From the NCBI GenBank assembly GCA_959347315.1, contig OY365806.1, positions 55,913,217-55,977,216 of the forward strand: a DNA stretch of 64,000 nt, in the 5' to 3' direction. The stretch is from Bimastos eiseni (Eukaryota; Annelida; Clitellata; Crassiclitellata; Lumbricidae). Of this stretch, positions 22,906 through 36,221 are shown piece after piece. The notes under the pieces were generated by a model. That model ran no database searches and had not been told where the DNA came from. It saw nothing but the letters and a program-made list of their open reading frames with translations. Position 1 is the stretch's first letter, and the number at the start of each line of letters is the position of its first letter. The translations under genes were made by a program, and so were the position numbers.

Positions 22906-23468
22906 AATCTTCTCAGTGTCTGTACACGGTTGTCTGAAGTCTCTCGCAATTTACATGTTCGACCTATAGTTGTTGCGTTTAAGACCAGTGTTGCGAATGT
23001 TGTGAAAGATTATCGTTTATCGGGCATCATGTAGACTTATGTCAGGTCGATTGATTAGGAGGTTGGTTGAGGTTGTGTCAAAAAAGATCGCTGGTGTTTC
23101 CAGGTTCCAACCGAAACCTGACCACGTACCAATCATATCTAATTATATTCATAAGCACATTGACAGACATACTATTGGCTACTAAAGCTTAGGACCCATC
23201 CATATATTATGTTTAAAAAATCGTATTTTCGGACTCCCTTCCCTTGTTGCACCGCGCTCATTTTGTGGCCCCCACCTCCTTGCGTACGTACATCTGAGCT
23301 CGATTTAACCATTGCAAAGCTAAAAACATCGATTTTGCTGTAGACAATATATTTTTGTTAAACATAATGAATTTGTTAACTGATGGGAAGAAATAAAATA
23401 CCAACAACACTTACATTTTACGTGCGTTATACTTGGATGGCCCAGTATTCCTATCGGTCATATATAAT
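22906..23468. other. No supported gene; MITE-like words at 23195-23290
   Basis: 'ggacccatccatatattatg', then GT/CCC-rich sequence (ccttgttgcaccgcgctcat) and ccttgcgtacgta, resembles a decayed end of a GGGGCCGTCCATA-type element. Only one end is visible. Confidence 0.3.
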
Positions 23469-24017
23469 TACTAGCTGGAGAACAAAACGTTGCACCGGTT
23501 GAGACAGGTTTTTGGCCCTGGAGAGCAGGAAAATGGCGGCCATGGATTTCACCAACCCCCTCTACTGGGTGCCCCAGGTGTTCTCCGAACGAACAGTGAA
23601 GGTTTCGAATCAATAGCTATAAAAGTGTGCAAATGCATAGACGGACAGACAGACTGTATACCTGCTATATAACTTTACGATATCTCCCAGACCGTCTATT
23701 CATTCATGACGGTGTAAAAGAAAAAGAGGTGTGGCAGACAGATATCACGTGCACTTACATGTCGGCAAATGTGGAGCAGGTGTTTCGTCGACACGCTCCT
23801 GGCGACTGAGAAGGAAACTTTCCTTGGGTGGTCCTGAGACAGGTTTTTGACCCTAGAGACCAGGCAACTGGCGGCCGCGGGGTTCGCCAACCCCTCTACT
23901 GGGTCTCAAGCTAGGTGTTAACCGAACCAACGTCGTAGGTTTCGAGTCAATAGTTGTAAAACTGTGCAAATGCATAGCGCAGACAGACACACAGAATCTT
24001 TGCTTTATATATAGAGA
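23469..24017. mobile_element. Family D element, copy 2
   Basis: It starts tactagctggagaac and ends gctttatatatagagac. Inside, a segment containing gagacaggtttttg(g/a)ccct, gaga.cagg and caccaac/cgccaacccctctactggg is present twice (23501-23640 and 23831-23965), so the element carries an internal duplication. It shares this interior with 75-357 and its end with 1094-1134. No protein-coding content is supported. Confidence 0.7.
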
Positions 24018-25333
24018 CATGCTATACAACGGTGAGCCACCAATGTATCTGTGATCACTGGCAGACAGTTGAATCTGTTGTCAATGGCTGTAGATAGTTA
24101 CATGTAAATTCGATTCCTGGAATAACCTGTCATCATGCGTTCATACTATACTTTTAATCATAGCCTGCTGCGGTTTGTCGTTTTGAAAATAAAAAGATAT
24201 TATAACTACAGGATATTATCTGACATCATAGGACTACATGTATATATCTCATGTCAGTCAATAAAAAAGCGAGCCGTCTACCGTGTTAAGTTACTTATAA
24301 GGTCAAAGGTTCAAATCCTCTCCCCGCCCGAGGCGACATTAGCATCAAAACTTCAGCTCCATTAACTCGGCTGTTCTCGCTATCTTCTTACATGTAGACC
24401 TAGCAACCGACCCACATAATAATAGGTTAACAATAGGTTGTCTGGTCGTAGACAGAATAAAGCCAGCCCCTAACGGAATTGAACTCATTCTCATAATTAT
24501 AAGGACCTAACTTTGCCTCACAACAATTAAGATAGATGACATAGCTTATCAGAGTAAAATGATACAATAAGTAAGTAAGTTAGCACTAAGGCATCTGTCA
24601 ACATTGCAACAGTTAAGTAAATGAGTGCAAGTATAATTGTCGTTACTTGAACTTCCTTCAAACCACATTATCTCAGCAGCACAGAGTAAAAACGTGGTTA
24701 TAAATAAATGTCACCAACCCTTTTGAAAGTGGTGGTGACCGGATACCGTCGTCATAATAAAATGATACGCCTATGCACGAACGCTGCGTCAAGTTAGACG
24801 GTTTATCCCGGAAAAATCAAATGAAGAACAAACTGATAGGCCTGAAAGTGACAAGTAGAGTAGTCTCTATAAACGTACAGTGAATTAGATCTCATAATTA
24901 TCAGAGAGGCAATTTTGTGGTCACCGAAGTCTTGTATTTAATTAATTCAACAGACAATTGCCTCTGATCCCTGGACATTGGAAGGTTTTCCAAAATTCAA
25001 AGACCCTTATCAAAGTGACTGTGACCAATGCTCTCTGCGCTCCCTGCTCCCTCTTCCCTCGTCCACCCTGCTTCCTTTTCCATCCTCCCAACATCTCCAG
25101 TCACTAAATACGAATTGACCCTTGGCTTTGGAATGATATTTCCTCTCCGACTCGCTCATTGATTTCAGTTGGTGGAGCTTCTGTTTCTACCCCGTATTCT
25201 TAAGACGTTTCTCTTCCCACGGAACCTTTCGCACAGAGAGCGCCTCCGATTAGGTTGTACTTTGTGAGGCGCTATATAAATATGTAAATATATACAACAT
25301 GAATGTCCTCCGCTGTTGGGTCACTCTTAGATA
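24018..25333. other. No supported gene; tRNA-like B box near 24306
   Basis: 'aaggttcaaatcctctcccc' at 24305-24325 looks like a B box with an upstream gccgtctaccg-type segment; it may be a SINE head remnant. The region 25020-25280 is GC-richer, with no readable frame. Nothing else. Confidence 0.35.
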
Positions 25334-26553
25334 CAGTGGTGGGTACTTTTAACTACTGTAGTTATTAACTAGTAGTTATAACTACTACGGAAGTAGTTGC
25401 CTAGTAGTTATATAACTAGTTTTTAAGAAGTAGTTAAAGAGATAGTTGTAACTACTTTTATCAAGTAGTTCCAAGTTAACTACAATATTTCACATTAACT
25501 ATATTTTTTCCCATTTACTTACAGGAATTTCTGTTACTTCACAACAAACATGGACATTGTCCATTATAGTCTCATGAGCAAATTCGTTATGTAATTGTTT
25601 CATTCAAATTGGCCCATACTATTGTGAGGAAGTGGGTTTCTCTCAGAACTATAGAGCAAGCCTAAGGCATTATGCCTGTTTAATATCATAACTGGAGATT
25701 GTTGTGCGATAAGACCTAGCGGAAACGGTCCTAGAGGGGCTTGGGCCAGGACACGGCTGGATGACCACAATTAAGCGGGCTGCCGGGTTACAAGTGGGTC
25801 TGAGAGAGGTGATTGTCTTGTAGTCAAGAATGACAGGAATGAGAGAGAGAGACACACACACACAGACAAAAACAGATAGAGACAGACATACAGAGACACA
25901 ACGGTAAGAGACTGGAATTCCGTCACTGGCTGGATAGACCACTGAGACCAGTGATCCTATTAGATCTGAGCAGCGATTGGCAACGTACTATACGATGACG
26001 AGGCATTGAAGAAGCACGGTTGATGCAGACCGCAAAAGGTGAGATATAGGGCCTACAGTGATACAGTATGTCACTTGTAGTATGATATATATATATATAC
26101 TACTTTTTGATTCTAAACATTAGCAATTTCTAAGAGTTTTGCAGTTCTGACTTTGTAGGCTAGACATTATTTTAGTTGTAACAAGCTAGCATGTATGTTA
26201 CTGCTAAAACTGTTCTCTAATAAGGGCGCTTTGTAGCATGTGCTAATAGTTCTTGTCCTTGCTAGTTTACAATTAGATATGTCATTGTGATTCTGATCAC
26301 TTTCATTATTTATGTTGAATATCAAAATTAATACTGACAATAAATTTGCATACTGCTTTGGTGACTATCAATGCACCATGACATAACATTAGCAAAGTAG
26401 TTTTAAAAGTAGTTAACTACTTATGTGGTAGTTACAAATGTAGTTATAACTACTTGTCATCTAAAGTAGTTAAATAGTAGTTATAACTACATAATTTGAA
26501 AGTAGTTAGGAAGTAGTTTTAACTACTAGTCAAGTAGTTGGTGCCCATCACTG
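25334..26553. mobile_element. Non-autonomous hAT-like element with subterminal repeats
   Basis: The left end reads CAGTGGTGGGTACTTTTAAC. The reverse complement of the right end reads CAGTGATGGGCACCAACTAC. CAGTGGTGGGC ends are typical of hAT transposons. Both ends are packed with subterminal copies of the palindrome-like agtagttataactact (25345-25480 and 26395-26545), a hAT hallmark thought to bind the transposase. Flanks are cttagata on the left and ctagataa on the right, an imperfect 8-bp target duplication. The 900-bp interior has no transposase frame, so it would depend on an enzyme encoded elsewhere. Confidence 0.8.
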
Positions 26554-26605
26554 CTAGATAACAAAGTGCATGTCATTCGAGCATTGTTTACATGGTTCTA
26601 CCTCT

Positions 26606-26735
26606 TTTGATCTCCCGTCAGTTGATCCTCCGTCAATTGATCTCCGTCAGTTGATCCTCAGTCAATTGGTCCCCTAGTCAATTGATCCCTTCGTCAATTG
26701 ATCCTCTGCATATTGAACCCAGCCCAATTGATACA
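26606..26735. repeat. Degenerate ~20-bp repeats around TCAATTGATC
   Basis: About seven units of 17-20 bases such as ccgtcaattgatcctc. Each centres on the palindrome caattg or a near variant. No coding. Confidence 0.75.
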
Positions 26736-29700
26736 ACATTCATGTTTCACTTGCGACCTTCTTCATTTATTAAAGTAAAGATTCCAGTGGTTTTTTTCAG
26801 TGAAAGCCTCACAACACCTAAAGCTCCTAAACAATATACGGGCGTAAAACAGACAACAGTACAGAGCTATTGATCAACCATATAAGTTGTGACATGGAGA
26901 TTTGTGATTGATGTCATTTCGGGTAATAAATGATTTAACGATGTGAATTAAATGAAACAGAGTATGAGCCTGCAATAAAGTTTTCTAGATACTCGCCAGA
27001 TGTCAGCCTTCAACACAATGTCACTCGGTTTAGCAGGTTGACAAGAACAGCGAAGCAGTACTACCACCTACCGACTATATATTCAACAGGAGACAATTAT
27101 AAGTATACATGTATGCATGCATACTTTTTATATAAATTCTTACTCGTTTAAAACTGTTTCTGCGCGTGAACTGAAAGTACACTTCCAAATATGTCGGTTT
27201 GTTTAATTACACGATAAACCAAGGTACTGCCTTGAAATGCATTTATTATCGCTCAGTCAAAGAATTTATAATACCTCGAGTTTATATAAAACTGTAATAA
27301 ATACTTTACGTATTAAATACATGTTGTGCTTGTATGTGCTAAAATCTTAGGCAGTTCTTTACCACTCCCCTTTGTCAACAGCTGTAAAACATTCAAACAC
27401 CCCACGCAGAAACAATGTCGATTATAATTAGAGGTCCCCAGAACGTAGAAACAATGTCGATTATAATTAGAGGTCCCCAGAACGTAACGCCTCAGAACAA
27501 AATCACTTTTTCTAGATAGTTTATACATTCAACAATGCAATCTCGAATTTCAAAATGCATAAGTTAATTTAAATACCTGATTTATTGCAGTAGTAAACTT
27601 TTCGGTGTAGTTTATTAGTAGTGGTAAAATTTATGTAGTTCTATATATTTATATATTTATAGATATATATACAGTCATACATGTATACGTACGCATACAT
27701 GCGTCCATACGTCAATTGCTTAAAGGTGTTCAAATGATGTCTTTGCGGCATTGACCATGCATTGTCTATGCATTGCCTATGCGAGGATCAAATCAACGTG
27801 CGTCTCCCGTTGAGTTCGTGCGTGAAGTTCTCTAAAGGAAGTTGGAAGAATCCTTGGAGGGAATCTAATTTCGGATGATTGTCAGAGGTGAAATGGAAAA
27901 TCGTTGGGGTGGCTTTAGATCGACGTGTGTCTTAATGCACCGAGTGACCAGCATTTAATTCGGGTGAATTATAAGGGTCAAATAAGTCGATGAAAATGTT
28001 CCCTTCGACAAACCTATCGATGCCCACGTTGGGCAGGCTATGAAATGCACAATTACATGGTTTTGTTATGTGAGAGCAATTAGAGCACGATATTAGAGGA
28101 CAATGGACCTCATGAAACGTATTTTTTTAATTTCAAGCAGATAAATCATACAAACACAGAGCCATTGTGTTTAATGAGCGATGAACATAATGTAGGCGTA
28201 AATGTAGATCTTCAAAGTATTATGTCTCAGCGCCCTCAATAGCCACAAGACTAGCTTAATTACCGGCGCTGTGTACCTTATCAAATCCGCAAGTGCTTTG
28301 CTCTTTCCAATGTCGGTTAAAAATCCGGATGGTCAACGCTTCAATAGCCCTTCGAATGTTTCATATAGCCTATAATCATATATAACACTAACCAATATGC
28401 ATGGCTTTTATTCTGTCCTCCTCAGTTGACGCTTACCGCGTGGCACCAAGTGCATTCTCTTTCTCGTGAATCTCGTCTCACAACAAGCCAGCAAAATTAA
28501 CTGGAGAGTCTCCTTCGCGTGAGAGTTGTATTTCATAAGAGAGTATGAGAAACCTTTAATTCCCATTTCTTACAGAATGGCTGCAGTCTCCTAAGAGAAC
28601 CACGCTCGATATCGATAGGTGTTTAGCCGAGATTGTTGTTTTGCCTTTCTTTTGCTCTCCTTGGTCCAAGTTTCTCGATTCGTTCCTATTTACTCGATGT
28701 AGAACTGTTAAAGGGATTGAAACTTCCGGAGGAAACGAAGGACAACCATCTGCCATAAACCAACCTCTGCTTATTCTCTTACACTCTCCGGCGATGACGT
28801 GGATACGTGATAAGCAGGCATTGGTCCTTGTTGGCCTACAGATATCATTCATTATAAATAGCCATCGGACGAACTAAACTTTCAAAAGACCATACCCTAT
28901 TATAGATCTTTTCTACACCAACAGTTTCGTGTGTCACAGTGTGTGTATGTGTCTCTATGCCTCTATGTATGCCTATGTCTATGGCCTATACTTGACCATC
29001 TACTGTTTTCGCTGTGCTTTCTGTAAAAAGCAATCTACGGTTTTGTTTCTCAATCTCTACTTGACTCAGTCTTTGCACGTGTGCTTTTATACTTAACTCG
29101 CAAGAGCATAATAGTCGTACTCTTGACAACTCAGTGCTGTAGCTACAATAATACACGCCCTCTATCTTCTGAAACCAAACACGTTTCCTATATTACTCTC
29201 TTTCTTAGAGATTTCGTCGTTGTGTTAAACAAATTATGGCGACAGTTTTGACGGAACAGGATGCCAGCTTATCACATTAGTTCAGCGCATGATAATGCAT
29301 TAGTCTTGACGAATGAGATGTAGGCCTATACGTTTCCCATATCACATTAAGTTCTTCCATACGATACATTAGACGAGAGTTCAGTTTCTATTTCCCGATC
29401 GAATTTACATCGGATCCTCCAAGTTTGCAATTATATCTTGTTGCAGATTTGTCTGAATTCCAATCATTTCAAATACATATTATAACTATAACGTTGTGTT
29501 CGGTGCTTTAACCTCTAATCGATATGATTCATATCGAGATGACATAGTTACAACTCGCTGTTATTCTCTTTTTATAACGTCGACCATTCTTAAATAAACG
29601 TCTGTTAACAGCCTAGACGCCATCGCCCACGCGGTCACCAAAATTTCCAAACACCACCACATAAATCCTGTTCTCAATTTACCTCATTGGCTAAACGTCC

Positions 29701-29904
29701 GTCAGCTCATCCATTAAAAAATTGAAGCTCCTACATGTATCTAACGGGCCCTTTAAACCTCCGAGTCTTCTTATAATACACCAGTTACCCAACCGCCATG
29801 GTTAGGCCGGTCTACTCAATCCGCAATTAGCAGCCGTTGGCTCATCGCACGTAGGTGTCTGATGCCTTTCTTACCACAAGTATCTCTCCACTGCTCATTA
29901 CAGC
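26736..29904. other. Long stretch without a supported gene
   Basis: Contains a 39-bp direct duplication at 27407-27486 (gaaacaatgtcgattataat, then tagaggtccccagaacgta). Short frames such as those at 28556-28877 overlap on both strands and carry no recognisable domain. Confidence 0.4.
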
Positions 29905-30240
29905 GTGACTCAACTCTTGGAGACTTGTTCAACTCCATTCCTCAATGTCATCTGTCCATTCCCTATGTCGTCTTCCTCTTTTTCATGTGGTCCAACCATT
30001 TTCACAAAAAACATCATTCGAAGTTTTCTATCGTTTGTTACTGACCTTACTGGTCAGGCTGGTATACTCGATCGTCAGATCCATGACCAGCTCAATTGTC
30101 ATCCTTTCCTAAAACCCGCAAACTTTTTCTATGCTGCATCCGCCCTTTGGAAAGGACTCCCCAAAGACATTCGCCTTTGGAAAAGACTATCCAAAGACAT
30201 TCGCCTTTGGAAAGGACTCTCCAGTCCACTGCAGAACCTA
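29905..30240 (+). pseudogene. Possible LINE C-terminal remnant with triplicated segment
   Basis: The frame includes ASALWKGLPKDIRLWK, similar to the 'GPxLWNSLPxxIR' motif near the end of CR1/L2-like proteins. A segment of about 27 bases (gcctttggaaaggactcccc, then aaagacatt) is repeated three times in tandem at 30147-30222. The upstream part is not recognisable as reverse transcriptase, so the call is tentative. Confidence 0.3.
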
Positions 30241-30409
30241 TGCTTTGCTTGTACCGACGATGAGTTGATAATTACAGTAATCAGGATCATAATGTCAGAG
30301 AATCCAATAGTTTGTGCGCACCAGCACAATTTGAAATAGATAATCTTTTTGTTCGTCGGATGGGTCTAATGTTTTGGTTGAGCACCTATAGACACATGCT
30401 AATTGCCAC

Positions 30410-31755
30410 ATGAATCGACTGAGAACTGAGGTGGAGAGAACTTTGAGGGAGGAGCAAGCGGAATTTCGACCCGGGAGATCAAGCAATGGGCAGATCTACA
30501 CACTGAGGAACATAATCGAACAGAGTATTGTTGGTGAACTTTGTCGACTTCAAGAAGGTATTCGATAGTATAAACATAGACACTGTCAGCCAGCTTTCTC
30601 TCGCTCCAGCAAACGGACCAACATTCAGATTTCGCCTAACTATCGATCGACTTTTTAACGGTATTTCTAATCTAGAGAAACAACTGCGATTTCTTTTAAC
30701 TTTTCTAACTACTTCAACAAAAAATATCATCCAACACAAATTTCAATTATCAACGAAAACAGCACACAATGCTTGAACTCCATAAGGTCTCAAACAAACG
30801 TACGACACACTAAAATTGCCAGTCAGCAACTCTCTAAAAGTTTTTTAGAGCGCTCTACCGTGACTCTAGCTGCTGCGTCAGAACGGACAATGGCAACACG
30901 ATAATGTTCCAGATAGAAACGGAATACGACAGGGGTGCGTGTTGTTCCCATTTATGTTCGCCCTCGTCATTGACTACATCATGGAAAGAGCCATGGATGG
31001 AGCTACGTTCGGTATAGGATGGGACGAGAGGAGGCTGCCTAGATTTCGCAGACGACATAGCACTGTTGAGTGAAACACACGTAGATATGCAGAGGATGAC
31101 TACGAAACTGCGGGAGATGAGGAAAAGGTAGGACTGCACATCAGTAACACGAAGACAAAGGCCATGGTAATCGGAGACACAGAGCACTTGGAAAAGATGG
31201 AAGCGTGGAGATGTATGTAAGGACATGAATTGGCAAAGCTGCGGCAGTTTTCCAGATAATGAGGACAGTGTGGAGATTGGGAACGATAAGCAGAGATACG
31301 AAGATTCGTTGGTACTCAGTGTTGGTGCTGCCCATGGTACTATATACAAGCGAAACTTGGAAAGCAACAGTGAAGATAACAAAACAGCTGAATGTATTCC
31401 ATAGGAGATGCCTACGATTCATCTTAATATCATGGAGGGACCACATCAGGAATCAGGAGGTGATGAGAATGGCGGGAACACAGGATCTTGATCACATCAT
31501 CGCAGGAAAAGAGGAAAGTTGGCGGGTCATATCCTTAGACTACCGAAGGAAAGAATTGTGAAGACGGCGATGGGCTGGGTGCCGGAGAATGGAAGATGCA
31601 AACGAGACAGACCGAGAACAAACTGGAGACGAACGTTCAGAGATGACCTGGAGCTGATGAGAATGACCTGGAATGAGGCGGAGAGGACAGCTGGTGACCG
31701 CGTGAAGTGGCGAAGACTTGTCGACCAATGCTCCGATCGGAAGAGGAGGAACTAA
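30410..31755 (+). pseudogene. Decayed LINE ORF2 (reverse transcriptase to C-terminus)
   Basis: Plus-strand pieces in order: LREEQAEFRPGRSSNGQIYT (RT motif 'EQAGFR.GRS..DQI'), NFVDFKKVFDSI, GIRQGCVLFPFMFALVIDYI, CLDFADDIALLSETH (intact FADD catalytic motif at about 31035-31080), HISNTKTKAMVI, VLPMVLYTSETW, AGHILRLPKERIVKTAM and RDRPRTNWRRTFRDDLELM. The fragments lie in at least three frames with stops between them, and the stretch 30600-30840 is an unrelated or badly decayed segment. It is a dead, 5'-truncated copy. It ends near the frame stop at 31755; no clear 3' tail repeat was identified. Confidence 0.88.
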
Positions 31756-33969
31756 GTCTAGGTTTAAAGTTATTGCCACCTTATTAGACACAGAAAGAAG
31801 TGTTGAGTTGAAAAGAAATGTATTTCCGTGGCAGTCTACTCCTACATGTATAAGTGAGTAGAGAGTGTGCTGTTATAATGCAGGAACACAGTTATGGTGA
31901 AACAAATAGTGTCTTATAAAGTGTACATGTACATTTTTGACTCTGTGGTACATGCAAAATATGTAGCGCTCCAATAATCTATAGTGGACGTGTGTATGTT
32001 TGCTACAGTTACTTGACTTATTTCTCCCTTTTCACCCTCATTCGAAATCTCTTCATCGATTCAAAAGTGTTATGACTCATTCGACGACATCTATTTCGGA
32101 CAATGGTGTCGAATTTTAAACGAAAAGAAATAGTTTATCTGCGAAGTTTTGATGAACTGGCTTTTGAACCATTGAACCATTGAACAATTGAACCGATTAA
32201 TCGGTCAGATGTTTCTGGTTCAGTTGGCAACAGTTAAACTCTGCTCAGCTGAAATTACTGCATGAAACACTGTAATTCTTATCAAATAATTATTATACGT
32301 GTCATAATGTAGTCGAGTGTACCTATGCCGCACTGGTCTCGTAGCTGCACCTGTAGACAGTCAGTCAGTCAGTTTGTACTTGGGAGATGCAACAGTTCAT
32401 TACTCTGCGTTAAGCGTTCTCCGAAACTCCATCTATTTATTCCATTTATTCATTTCCAACAGTCCGTCGTCGATATTAGACAGATAATCAACTCGCCACT
32501 CCGTCTTCTCCTCCTTCTCTTCTTCTTCCTCCTCCTCCTCTCCTACTCTACATCCTCCTCAACTCCTCCTCACGCTTGTATTGACTCGGCAAAAGGGTGA
32601 TTATTTTCGTCAAATTGGGCATAAATAATAAATAATGCGATAAACGCTCTTCACAAGTCTACAATATATTGGATAATGCATTCCAGTTATTTGCGGCTGT
32701 CGGAGTCGCCTTAGTCGTCGCAGCAGAACAAGCCATCGTCCTAGTCGTAGTCGTAGGCAGCGGTTGTCGCCGGTCGCTCAGCGGAGGCAGCGCCGTGTGA
32801 GCCGTGTCCTCCTTCAGTCGCCCCTAATAGACGACGACGACGACGACGACGGTGGTGGTGGGTGAGGCAGCGACGACCCGCATTGCTCGGCGGCGACGTC
32901 TCTCGTCTCGGCGGCCACGTATCTTCCGTTGGCGATAGTTGTCAGGCAGGCAATTGATAGTCTCCAGTTTATCTCTGCAGTCCACGTTGCTGGCAACAGC
33001 GGTCTTTATGCGGCGGCAAGAACTTCAAATATCTGAGCACCGTCGACGGCTGTATATTATTTGACTCATTTCCAGATAACATTATAAATGATGACATGCT
33101 AAATAAAACCAAAGATTATTTGCTTCTAGCTGTCTTCACCGAAGCGTTGAACGATCGATGCCATGATTTTCATGACATCAATTATCGTCTTTTTCCAAGC
33201 AGTGATCAATCCATCTATCGTCCGACTCATTTGGTAAATTAACAAATGAGCTACTCGCCTCCATATTCACATTTATTTATTTATTCAGGCCAATTTTTCT
33301 ATTTATTTATTCAGGCCTATTTTTAGCAGAAACTGTCGTACAACGCACTTGTGGCGTCTCTCAAAACTTTGTTCTCGGCCTCCTTTATATTAGTACAATA
33401 CTCCATTAAGTGTTTTACTTATAATATATAGGCCTAGTCAAAACAGTTTCATGCACTGACGATACTCAAAATTCTGTCTTGAATGGTAAAGAAAATGTGA
33501 AAATTAAAGCTGGAGAGTCTGTAAATGCAATCATTGTCTATGCATTATAAACTTCATGCTTCCGAAATGTCTATTGTCGCCAGAATATATAATATTAAGC
33601 CTTGTAGCTAACAGAAGTGTACACATAGTTACTAGAGACGAACTAACTGTCCCATCACTTTCCACAGTCAAGAGATCACGCATAGGCCCAACCTAGTTTC
33701 CATTCTTGTCCTCGCGAACTCTTCTCACAACTTCACTACAATCGGCTCATAATAGTCATATTCGCACAATGGCCGTCTTATTTCCATCTCGCTCTTCTTT
33801 CCACTAGCTTTGCTACTTGGGTTATTTAAATAACAGACTATTCTGGCAAACCTCCCGATTCACCTCACTTCAGCGTATCGGCGAACGCCATGGGGAAACC
33901 TTGGGATCCTTCCCGTCTTTTTCTGGTACCTTGGAAGGCCGAGTCCGAGGTTTTCTCCGTCTTCTTCTT
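31756..33969. other. No supported gene; GC-rich island at 32690-33015
   Basis: The interval 32690-33015 is CpG-rich in AT-rich surroundings, with (gac)n at 32831-32853. On the minus strand one frame there reads NVDCRDKLETINCLPDNY, then a run of arginines, after a possible acceptor (gttgccag). This is suggestive of an exon or CpG island but too weak to call. The rest shows nothing. Confidence 0.35.
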
Positions 33970-34030
33970 GAGTGTCCGCTGGACACTTAAATCCTACGCC
34001 AGACCTACTGGGTCTGGCGTAGGATTTAAG
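33970..34030. other. Two adjacent perfect inverted repeats
   Basis: The first is AGTGTCC-gct-GGACACT at about 33971-33987. The second has 20-base arms, starting cttaaatcctacgccagacc at 33986 and pairing perfectly with the arm ending at 34030 across a 5-base loop (tactg). They share bases at the junction. They could be a transposon relic, a hairpin RNA or a recombination product; no gene was identified here. Confidence 0.85.
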
Positions 34031-34261
34031 ACTGTCCCTAAGGTAGAATCAGAGTTCTTAAGCCAAAGACTACACCAGCTCGATGACGAACAGACTTGTT
34101 TTATTATAACGTTCAACAGCAGCGAACAGACAACGAACTCAAAACTATCATAGTCATTATCGAATGATCTCCTCTCTATCAATCGAACGACACTGTTCAA
34201 CCACAGTCATTCTCGAACAATTCTCTAACAGTCCCCGACTGAGCTCTGCAGTCCCTTATAT

Positions 34262-34462
34262 AGCTACAGAGGTAGCATTGAGGGCTACAGGGGGTAGCAC
34301 TCAGTGCTACAGGGGGTAACACTCAGTGCTACAGGGGGTAGCACTGAGTGCTACAGGGATAGCACTGAGTGCTACAGGGGGTAGCACTGAGTGCTATAGG
34401 GGGTAGCACTGCGTGCTACAGGGGGTAGCACTGAGTGCTACAGGGGGTAGCACTGAGTGCCA
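34262..34462. repeat. ~22-bp palindromic minisatellite (gtagcactgagtgctacaggg)
   Basis: About nine copies of gcactgagtgctacagggggta. Each contains the near-palindromes gcactgagtgc (or gcactcagtgc) and gtagcac...gtgctac, so every unit can form a hairpin on its own. Variation is mostly single bases, and one unit lacks three Gs at 34357. Confidence 0.92.
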
Positions 34463-34849
34463 AGCCGAACTGACGAAAACGCCACACTATAATCCCGGTA
34501 GAATTGTCGGATCTCAACTAAAAGATATTTTACCGGTTTGGCATCTAGTCCCCTTTATACAAATGTTAGTGGTAAATGTGGGGACCTGATGCTCTGTGGT
34601 AGAACAATTTCATTCTCACAACTCCAGGTAGGTCGGACGGTCGGTCAAAAAGGAAGTTGTGATTGGATACGATGTCTGGAACCTTTAGAAAGTGTAGTTG
34701 AAAGTACCTAACCCAATCGTACATCTACTAGAAAGCGGCTCTAACCTCACTTACAACCAGAGGTGCAAAAAACCAAAATTTTTCAGAAATCAAAAGTTGG
34801 TTTTTTGGTTTATTTGGTTTTTTGGTTTTAGTTTTCCTTTGGATCCTGG
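34463..34849. other. No supported feature
   Basis: AT-rich flank of the arrays; a poly-T-rich stretch at 34790-34840 (ggttttttggttta repeats). Nothing else. Confidence 0.4.
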
Positions 34850-35276
<427 letters not shown>

Positions 35277-35998
35277 TGCCATAACCTAGCCTGTCTATGT
35301 ATCATTAATTAATAAATTATTGTTGAATGCGTCGCTTTGTCGGCGTAATGCTATTCTCACTGCGAAGACGCATTGCTTTGCAAGAAGTTAGGAGGAGAGG
35401 AAAGAGGAGAGGAAAGAGGAGATGGATTGTGGAGGGGAAGAGAAATGGAATAGGATAGAAATTAGAGGGGAAGTGAGTGGGAAAGGGGAGGGTAAGTGGA
35501 AGTGGAAGTATATAAGTAATACTTGTTCCGAATGAAAAATGAGTGTAAGCTTAGTTGTTCTTGTGAAAGAAAGAAATTTTAATAAAATGAGAATAATGCA
35601 TTTTTTTTCTTCTCAGCATTTCACTGAAATCAGTCTTTGAAAAAGAACATCTATACTGTGTACATCTGTTCGCTAGTTCGTCTAAATTGTATCCCTCTTT
35701 GAATAAATGCTTGTTCCTTCCGTACATTGTACGTAACGGAAGTTGAAGCGTTGTGCACTTGGGTCAAAAGGTAATAATCCGTACCAACTGGATCAAAAAA
35801 CAATTGCCGATATTGTTTCAAGCGTTGCTCTGGCTTCTAAAGGTTGTATTATGGTCATCCAGCCACATTTGCAACTGGTGATAGAGAGGGTAGGCCTACT
35901 CTGACAAACGTTCTTTCTTCAGGTCACAGCAAACGATAAATATTTTGCAACTACCGGAACATTATTCCGGACGAAGAATATTTATATTGGATGTAGTG
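35277..35998. other. No supported gene
   Basis: A purine-rich segment (35389-35510, gaggagaggaaa repeats) and AT-rich remainder. Nothing recognised. Confidence 0.4.
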
Positions 35999-36221
35999 TG
36001 TGGCACGGTGGCTGATCGGTTAGAGCGGTCAGTGTGTGCTGATTGAGTGGGTTCGACCCTTGTCCGGGGAGCCACTGTGTAGGGACCTTGAGCAAGTCCT
36101 TCGCGCACAATTGCTCTGCAGTACAACTAAAATTGCGCCGTCGAGGCGTGTGCACTTCTGAGTAAAAGATGTTGGAAGAAAGACGATATCAAATTTCGGG
36201 ATAAATAAATAAAATAAAAAT
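35999..36221 (+). mobile_element. tRNA-derived SINE, copy 2
   Basis: Same order as copy 1 at 11996-12240: gtggcacggtggctgatcgg head, gggttcgacccttgtccggg B-box region, gggaccttgagcaagtcctt body, gccgtcgaggcgtg, tggaagaaagacgatatcaa and an ATAAA-rich tail. It lacks about 15 bases after the A box (the gacccgtaacgctc segment of copy 1). Confidence 0.85.
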
